Of a DNA stretch of 35,243 nucleotides, positions 30,233 to 35,243 are shown one piece after another (the first letter of the stretch is position 1; each line of letters opens with the position of its first letter). The notes below the pieces were generated by a model. That model searched no databases. It worked only from the letters and a program-made list of their open reading frames with translations, and was not told where the DNA came from. Position numbers and translations under genes: made by a program. Source of the stretch: a virus; the IMG/VR virus record IMGVR_UViG_3300027963_000016, positions 1-35,243 of that record; one strand, given 5' to 3'.

Positions 30233-31880
30233 CCTCAAACACCGCCCGCCCTTGGTCATAACGCTCGGCTGCGTTGCTAGCCTTGTAGGTCGCATCCATC
30301 GGCACCGACGAGTCGAAGAACGGGTGAACGTGGCGGAACTTGAGCCGCTCGCGGGCATCAATCACCACGCCATCCCGCCAGGCTCGGTGCGAGAACTCGT
30401 TGTCAGAATACACCGACAAATACTCAGGCGAGAACAGCGTGCCGCCTTCCTGCCGCTCGAGGCGGGCGCGGGTCAAGATGGCCATGCAGAGCAGCGAGTC
30501 GGTGCGGTTGCCGTCGCTGACGGCCAGCACCGCAGAGCGCGAGGTGTCGCCGATCTCGGCGAGGATTGCGGTGTCCCAGCCGTAGGAGGAAATCCAGTCA
30601 TCGGAGAGCTGCACCAGCACGTCCCCAACCGCCACCTTTGCCGCTGCGTTCCATGCCCGCACGCAGGAGCCGGGCTCGACCACCACGCTGCGGAACTGCT
30701 TTGCCAGCTCGACGCTCGACGCATCGTCGGAATCCACCGCGAGGATATGCTCCACCGCTGCCGGATTCGCCGCCATGCCGAGCCAACGCTCGCGGCACTC
30801 CCACGCCGCCTGGGCCCGCCCCCGCGTGGCGTGAAGCAGCGAGATCCGCACGCCCTCCCGCTTCTCCGGCTCGCGGCCATTGAGCCGGGCAATGCGCTCG
30901 GCCAGATCCAGCCCCGCCCACCCATACCATTTGGCCTCGTAAGACCAAGGCCGGCGGTGGGCCGGTGGCTCGGGCAGCGCGAGCATCGCCTGCACGCAGT
31001 CCGCCGCCCGCTGGTGGTTTCCGAGCTCAAGGTTGGCCGCGATCAGCGCAGCCAGCGGTTCGCGCAGGTGCGGGTTTTCGGCAAAAGCCTGACCAAGCCA
31101 AGGCAGCGATTGCTGCGGCGTCTCGGCCATGCGGCCAAGGTTCATCAAGATCTCAAACCGGAACGATTCGTGGAGGTTGGGCATCAAGAGCGCGATCTCG
31201 CCAAACTCCCGCGCCTTCGCTTTTGACTTTGCGTAGTAGTGCTCCTGGTGAACGTAGAAAAGCTGGCTGGCGGCATCGCGCAGCTGGTTGCTCAGGATGC
31301 GCAGGTTGCGCGCATGGCTCATCGGCTTCTCCGCCACCGGCGCGTGGCGCCAGACCGGCGTTGCGAAATTATGCCGGCGGTCGGTTGGCTCGCAGCAGAA
31401 GTTTTCATGCACCGCATAAACCCAGCGCCGCCCCGCATCCCAGATCTTGCGCGAAATTAACCGCTCCCGCATTGGCGACTTGTTCGTCCCCGGCACGTCG
31501 TAAGGAAACAGCAGAAGGTCGGCGTCGGTGGTCTGCACGCAGGCCCGCACGCCCTCGATGCCCACCGCCACGTCGTCGGCGTCGCACCACATGAGCCAGT
31601 CTCCGCTGGCCTGCGCGAAGCTGGCGTTACGCGCCGCAGCAAAGGAGTCCACGTGGTCCCAGTCCGCCGCGCTGGGTCCGTTTTTATATTCAGAAAACAC
31701 GAACTTCTTTCCATTCGCCGCGCACCAGTCCGCCGCGGTCGCTGCGGTGTCATCGGCTGCGCGGTTTCCGCAGGCCCGCACCAGCGAGAGCTGGTCGAAG
31801 GCTGGGCCGAAAGAGTTGAGGCAGGCAAGGATATGCGCCGCCTCGTTGCCGACGATCATGCAAAGGGAGATTTGGGACAT
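30210..31880 (-). CDS. Two-domain glycosyltransferase with helical linker
   Basis: A 556-residue protein, the only minus-strand gene; ATG at 31880 is chosen because conserved residues start right there (MSQISLCMIVGNEAAHILAC) and the longer reading frame runs over the opposite gene. Domain 1 is GT2-like with the metal motif DADD (100-103) after GDWLMWC. A helical, TPR-like middle spans about 200-335 (LPWLGQAFAENP, LAALIAANLELGNHQRAADC). Domain 2 starts at VRISLLHATRGR (344-355) and has LSDDW (425-429). Two transferases in one chain suggest alternating or sequential sugar addition. Donor and acceptor unknown. Its 3' end overlaps the Cys-rich gene by 23 bases. Confidence 0.85.
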   Translation of the reverse strand: MSQISLCMIVGNEAAHILACLNSFGPAFDQLSLVRACGNRAADDTAATAADWCAANGKKFVFSEYKNGPSAADWDHVDSFAAARNASFAQASGDWLMWCDADDVAVGIEGVRACVQTTDADLLLFPYDVPGTNKSPMRERLISRKIWDAGRRWVYAVHENFCCEPTDRRHNFATPVWRHAPVAEKPMSHARNLRILSNQLRDAASQLFYVHQEHYYAKSKAKAREFGEIALLMPNLHESFRFEILMNLGRMAETPQQSLPWLGQAFAENPHLREPLAALIAANLELGNHQRAADCVQAMLALPEPPAHRRPWSYEAKWYGWAGLDLAERIARLNGREPEKREGVRISLLHATRGRAQAAWECRERWLGMAANPAAVEHILAVDSDDASSVELAKQFRSVVVEPGSCVRAWNAAAKVAVGDVLVQLSDDWISSYGWDTAILAEIGDTSRSAVLAVSDGNRTDSLLCMAILTRARLERQEGGTLFSPEYLSVYSDNEFSHRAWRDGVVIDARERLKFRHVHPFFDSSVPMDATYKASNAAERYDQGRAVFEVRNPDAV

Positions 31881-31923
31881 ATCCGCCCCGCCCCGTAAAG
31901 TTTTACGAACCGCCCTTTTTAAT
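31881..31923. promoter_or_regulatory. Divergent control region with palindrome
   Basis: The 43 bases between the two divergent genes hold a palindrome CGTAAA-GT-TTTACG (31894-31907). Read on the plus strand it is part of GTTTTACGAACCGCCC, leading to the gpW-like gene; read on the minus strand it is ACTTTACGGGGCGGGGC, leading to the glycosyltransferase. Both resemble elements before the protease gene (19893) and a tail gene (24446). A shared bidirectional late promoter or operator is the likely meaning; inferred. Confidence 0.55.
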
Positions 31924-32172
31924 ATGGCGATGGCAAACCCTTTTATCGGTCTCGATTCGGCGACGCTCACCACGCTGAAAACGCAGGCCGTCGCCTGCTT
32001 GTCCGCCATCCTGACCAACCAGAGCTACTCGCTCAACGGGCGCAGCCTCACCCGCGCCAATCTGAACGAGGTAAAGGACATGGTGGGCCAGCTCCAGGCC
32101 GCGATTGACATCGCCAGCGGCACCACCGCCGAGACGACCTTCGTGAGTTTTAACAGCCCGAACACCTGGTAA
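31924..32172 (+). CDS. gpW-like head-tail joining protein
   Basis: An 82-residue protein from ATG 31924 (an ATG two codons later is the alternative). The pattern matches gpW-type joiners: LDSATLTTLKTQAVACLSAI, a loop QSYSLNGRSLTRANL and a second helix NEVKDMVGQLQAAID. GpW plugs the portal after packaging so the tail can join. It stands two bases before the portal gene, as in lambda; the pair is displaced relative to the terminase genes. Confidence 0.8.
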   Translation: MAMANPFIGLDSATLTTLKTQAVACLSAILTNQSYSLNGRSLTRANLNEVKDMVGQLQAAIDIASGTTAETTFVSFNSPNTW

Positions 32173-32174
32173 CC

Positions 32175-34145
32175 ATGGAACGTCCCGACATCGCTGGCCT
32201 CGTGCAGAATCAGAACGCTTTCGAGCGCGCTCTCGGTGCCATTGCACCAGCTTGGGCGACGCAGCGTCTGCGCTCCCGCATCGAGAAGCACCTTTTTGAG
32301 TATCAAGCTGCGCAAGCCAATCGCCTCTTCAATCCCCGCACCAACGAAGCACCGAGCGAGAGCCCGAAGACGAGCCGCGAGCGCAAGGTGATGATGTTCG
32401 AGGCCCGCGACCTCATCGCCAATTTCTCCGCCATCGCTGGCGTTCCTGAGAAGTTCGCTCTCAACTGCACGCCCAATGAGTGGAGCCCCGCCACTGGTGA
32501 CCGTGACTACGACCGCGCCATCGCCGACTACTTCCACGCCTGGTGCAAGAAAGCCGACGTCACCGGGCGCCACTCCTTCCGCCAGTTGATTGGCATGGCG
32601 CTGCAAATGCGGCCTGTGGACGGCGACTGCGGCTTCGCCCTTCGCAAGACCGCTGATGGCCTCCGCCTCCAGCTCGTCCCCGCCGACCTCATCGGCAACC
32701 CCGCCGAGATCTCGAACTTCGACAAATACATCGACGGCATCGTGGTCGATGATTTTGGAAAGCCTGTCGCCTACCGAGTGTTTCAGCGCGACCGCAACGG
32801 CTCCTACTCAAACCCCGAGGACGTCCCCGCCCGCGCTTTCTGCCACTACTTTGATCCTTTCCGCGCCGACCAATACCGCGGCGTGACCGAGTTTCACGCC
32901 GTCATCAACACCGCCCGAATGCTCAAGGGCATCCTTGATGCCGAGCAGGTCGGCGTGCGCTTTGCCTCCCAGCAAGCCGCGCTGGTCTTCAACGAGCGTG
33001 GGTCCGCCTCGCCGCGCCAAGCCTTCAGCGCAGCGCCGTCGCTCACCCTCGAAAACGGGCAGCAGCGCAAGGACGAGTTGTCCGAGATGGGCATGATCAA
33101 ATATTTCAACACCTCTGACAAGGTGGAGGTGATGCCGTCGCGCCCGTCCTCCGCTTTCACCGGCTTCGTCGAGCATCTGATGGACGAGATTGCCATGGGC
33201 CTCGGCATCCCCGGTGGCGTGCTCTTCGGCACCCAAGGCTACAAAGGCCCGAACGTCCGCGCCGAGTTCGCGCAGGCGGATCGCGTCTGGGATCGCCACC
33301 GTGGCGTGCTTTCCGACAAAGTTCTGGACCCAATCAAGAACGACGTGATCCTGATCGCCATTGCCGAAGGCGAAATCCCCGCCCCGCCCGCGAAAGCTGG
33401 CGAGACCGAAGTGCAAGCCCTCCGCCGCGCTCTTCGTGGTGAGTGGCGTTGGCCCGCTCGGATGTCGATTGACGTGGGCCGCGAGTCCACCGCCAACCTC
33501 AACGAGAACCGCCAGGGCATCAAATCCGGCCAGCAGATCGCCGCCGAGAATGGCTACGACTACGAGGACACGCTTGAGCAACTCGCCATCGAGGCCGCGA
33601 AAGTCTCGGAGCTTGCCACCCGCTACGGCGTGCCAGAGACCGCCATCCGCCTTACCACTTCCTCGTTGCCCTCCACGCCTTCCGCCGCAGCTGCATCTGG
33701 CTCGCAGGTCGGTGCAGCCGCCGCCGAGGCATCGCAGATCAATTCTGGTGGTAGCGCAGTGGGTGCAGTGGGCGCAGTCGTCGGTGGAGTCGAATCGTTC
33801 CCCGACGTATCCGCCGAGCTCGCACCGCTCAACGGCGCACAGATCACAGCCGTGCTCTCCATCTTGGAGAACCTTCGCGCTGGTGACCTCACCGCTGATT
33901 CTGCATCGGTGCTTATGGTATCCGCCGGCATGGCGCAGGAATCCGCCAACCGAGTCGCGCAGGCCGTCTCTGCTCTGCCGCCCGAGCCCTCGGCTACCAC
34001 GCCCGCCGCCATGCAAGCCCACCTCGACCTGGCCAAGGGTCTCGATCACCGCAACACCGCCGGCGTCCGCAAGCTAGGCCGCGACATCGGCGGCAACGTG
34101 ATTTTTAACGACTTGCTTTCTGGTTTCACCGACACCGCTAAATGA
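32175..34145 (+). CDS. Portal protein (lambda-type)
   Basis: A 656-residue protein. The core fits lambda-type portals: N-terminal NRLFNPRTNEAPSESP, the region VPADLIGNPAEISNFDKYID followed by GKPVAYRVF, and VEHLMDEIAMGLGIPGGVLF with QGYKGPNVRAEFAQADRVW, the conserved end-of-stem and crown region. A long C-terminal extension (about residue 485 onwards) has low-complexity Ala/Gly/Ser and a helical segment NGAQITAVLSILENLRAGDL, which occurs in other portal C-termini. The ring forms the DNA entry port and terminase dock. It follows gpW directly and overlaps the fibre gene by ATGA. Confidence 0.88.
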   Translation: MERPDIAGLVQNQNAFERALGAIAPAWATQRLRSRIEKHLFEYQAAQANRLFNPRTNEAPSESPKTSRERKVMMFEARDLIANFSAIAGVPEKFALNCTPNEWSPATGDRDYDRAIADYFHAWCKKADVTGRHSFRQLIGMALQMRPVDGDCGFALRKTADGLRLQLVPADLIGNPAEISNFDKYIDGIVVDDFGKPVAYRVFQRDRNGSYSNPEDVPARAFCHYFDPFRADQYRGVTEFHAVINTARMLKGILDAEQVGVRFASQQAALVFNERGSASPRQAFSAAPSLTLENGQQRKDELSEMGMIKYFNTSDKVEVMPSRPSSAFTGFVEHLMDEIAMGLGIPGGVLFGTQGYKGPNVRAEFAQADRVWDRHRGVLSDKVLDPIKNDVILIAIAEGEIPAPPAKAGETEVQALRRALRGEWRWPARMSIDVGRESTANLNENRQGIKSGQQIAAENGYDYEDTLEQLAIEAAKVSELATRYGVPETAIRLTTSSLPSTPSAAAASGSQVGAAAAEASQINSGGSAVGAVGAVVGGVESFPDVSAELAPLNGAQITAVLSILENLRAGDLTADSASVLMVSAGMAQESANRVAQAVSALPPEPSATTPAAMQAHLDLAKGLDHRNTAGVRKLGRDIGGNVIFNDLLSGFTDTAK

Positions 34146-35243
34146 ATCCACAACTCACGAAGTTTGCCGAGTGCCTAAGCGAATCGCACGCCCGCGAAAT
34201 TAAGCTGGCGCGCTGTTTGGCCGAGTCGCTGAAGCGTATCCAGACGCTAGAGACCAAAGGCGGAAAGCAGGCGGCGGTTATTCAGACGCAGTTTCACGAG
34301 GCCGTTCAAAGCGTTGCGGAAAAGTTGGCGCAACACACCACCGAGACGGCAGGCGCACTCAGCCAGCGCATTGACGGCATCGCGCAGGCGTTGCCCGTTG
34401 AGCTTTCCGCCGTTCGCAGCGAGATGGAGACGGTGCGCGAAATGGCCGCAAAAACCACCGGGGCCGCAAACATCGCCGCCGCCGAAATCGCGCAGCGCAT
34501 GACGGAAATTGAGGCCAATTTTCCCGCTCAACTCGCCGCGCTCAAGACTGAGTTCGCCAAGCCGGAAGCGCAGGCCGCCGCCCCCCAATCTTTCAACCCT
34601 CGCGGAGCCTACGAGCCTGGAGAGAAATACAAGCCTTTCGATTACGTCAGCAGCAACGGCTCCTCCTACATCGCCCTCATCGAGAACCCCACCCAGCCGC
34701 CCTCTAAAAAGTCAAAGCAGTGGATGCTGGTTGCGGCACGTGGTGCGGGTGGTGGTGTCGATTCTGGTGGTGGTGCGACCGGCCTCGGCACCGCAGCGTA
34801 TCGTGATGTCGGGCAGGCAGCGGGGAACGTGCTAGAGTTAAGCGCGCTTAATACTGTGACGATAGGCAATGGCTCTAGTCCATCAGGACAACTTTCTTTA
34901 ACGGGGCCAGATGGAATTGTTTTTGTAAAAAACGACAACGGCTTTCTTACGTTTTCAGATTCTACTGGAACAGCTACTCTTGAAGAACTTGCGAGACTCT
35001 CTCAAGTTGGCGACCGCTACCTGACCAGCTCGACGACCTCGAACACGATTGGCAACGGAGCCAAAACCTTTACCGTTGGCACGGGCCTCGCCTACACCCC
35101 CACGCAGGACATCACTATCGTTTTTAATGCGAGCAACCATATGCACGCAGCGGTCACCAGCTACGACTCGACGACGGGTGTGCTGGTGGTCGACGTAAAT
35201 AGTCACACGGGCAGCGGCACCTACGCAGTCTGGTCAGTAAACG
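34142..35243 (+). CDS. Tail fibre-like protein, N-terminal part (continues at base 1)
   Basis: Starts at ATG 34142 (ATGA overlap with portal) and stays open to the window end; through the circular join it continues in frame to base 1149, giving about 707 residues. The first 150 residues are an Ala/Gln/Glu-rich coiled coil that could form a trimer (AALSQ-type heptads, e.g. ETAGALSQRIDGIAQAL). Next is a chitin-binding-like module, YEPGEKYKPFDYV...YIALIENPTQPPS...QWMLVA, known in phage fibres as a carbohydrate-binding unit. A Gly-rich hinge (RGAGGGVDSGGGATG) follows, then GTAAYRDVGQAAGNVLEL, a typical fibre motif. Fibre role inferred from these and position. Confidence 0.85.
   Translation, partial: MNPQLTKFAECLSESHAREIKLARCLAESLKRIQTLETKGGKQAAVIQTQFHEAVQSVAEKLAQHTTETAGALSQRIDGIAQALPVELSAVRSEMETVREMAAKTTGAANIAAAEIAQRMTEIEANFPAQLAALKTEFAKPEAQAAAPQSFNPRGAYEPGEKYKPFDYVSSNGSSYIALIENPTQPPSKKSKQWMLVAARGAGGGVDSGGGATGLGTAAYRDVGQAAGNVLELSALNTVTIGNGSSPSGQLSLTGPDGIVFVKNDNGFLTFSDSTGTATLEELARLSQVGDRYLTSSTTSNTIGNGAKTFTVGTGLAYTPTQDITIVFNASNHMHAAVTSYDSTTGVLVVDVNSHTGSGTYAVWSVN
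35117..35243. repeat. Terminal direct repeat, right copy (circular overlap)
   Basis: Identical to bases 1-127; see the left copy. Bases 35117 onward should be dropped when the circle is closed. Confidence 0.95.

Noticed and set aside
30252-31226. A 324-codon plus-strand frame opposite the double glycosyltransferase
   Set aside because: The minus strand encodes glycosyltransferase motifs in this stretch. The plus-strand translation is Arg/His/Pro-rich and lacks a ribosome site.
32808-34049. A 413-codon minus-strand frame opposite the portal
   Set aside because: The portal has conserved motifs over this stretch. The antisense translation is His/Gly/Val-rich with no domain, as typical for a shadow frame.
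1-35243. Integrated prophage or temperate lifestyle
   Set aside because: No integrase, excisionase, att repeat, CI-type repressor or flanking bacterial genes are visible. A temperate plasmid-like state cannot be excluded given the iteron array and ParB-like protein, but it is not supported directly.

Overview
The window is a complete circular phage genome, written out with a 127-base overlap: bases 35117-35243 repeat bases 1-127 exactly. The unit length is therefore 35,116 bp, and one gene (a tail-fibre-like protein of about 707 residues) runs across the join. The genome is GC-rich, almost every gene is on the plus strand, and neighbouring genes are packed with ATGA or GTGA start/stop overlaps. 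It encodes a lambda-type terminase pair, HK97-type head proteins, a gpW-like joiner, a lambda-type portal, a short tape measure and fibres, so it looks like a tailed dsDNA phage with a siphovirus tail. No integrase, repressor, polymerase, tRNA or recognisable endolysin is visible. A lipoprotein in the lysis region suggests a Gram-negative (diderm) host; nothing in the sequence fixes the host more closely.

Layout in order. (i) 1-3567: end of the wrap-around fibre, a second fibre-like protein, then small membrane proteins and a lipoprotein that form a likely lysis cassette. (ii) 3574-4776: a calcineurin-type phosphoesterase and two small proteins. (iii) 4777-4915: a control region with dyads and a promoter-like sequence. 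(iv) 4916-11816: small early genes, a Sak4-like recombination ATPase, a lysine-rich tandem-repeat protein, an SSB-like protein with the acidic C-terminal tip, an SF2 helicase and a Vsr/DUF559-like nuclease. (v) 11813-15046: an orphan C5 cytosine methyltransferase, a RepA/DnaB-like replicative helicase, an AT-rich array of 9-bp repeats that looks like a replication origin or operator array, and a small HTH protein beside it. (vi) 15043-17122: a GT-A glycosyltransferase, two unknown proteins and a ParB-like protein that appears to have lost the methyltransferase core it is normally fused to. (vii) 17119-19471: small and large terminase. (viii) 19472-19916: an apparently self-contained small membrane-protein gene with its own promoter and terminator, then about 180 bp of structured non-coding DNA. 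(ix) 19917-22145: prohead protease/scaffold, decoration protein and major capsid protein, flanked by two terminators with nearly the same stem. (x) 22201-30232: an FkbM-type methyltransferase, then head-tail connection, tail, tape measure and fibre genes. (xi) 30210-31880: the only minus-strand gene, a double-domain glycosyltransferase. (xii) 31924-34145: gpW-like joiner and portal, displaced from their usual place next to the large terminase, followed by the wrap-around fibre.

The genes suggest a phage that uses host DNA polymerase and RNA polymerase and brings its own helicase loading/replication and annealing functions. It protects its DNA by cytosine methylation and packages with a GpA-type terminase. 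It carries an unusual, scattered set of sugar-modifying enzymes (two glycosyltransferase genes and an FkbM methyltransferase) among its packaging and structural genes. The most interesting points are the 9-bp repeat array, a recurring TTTTTACGA-type element just upstream of several late genes (including both genes of a divergent pair), the displaced gpW-portal block, the hollowed-out ParB-methyltransferase fusion, and the possible virion-glycan system.
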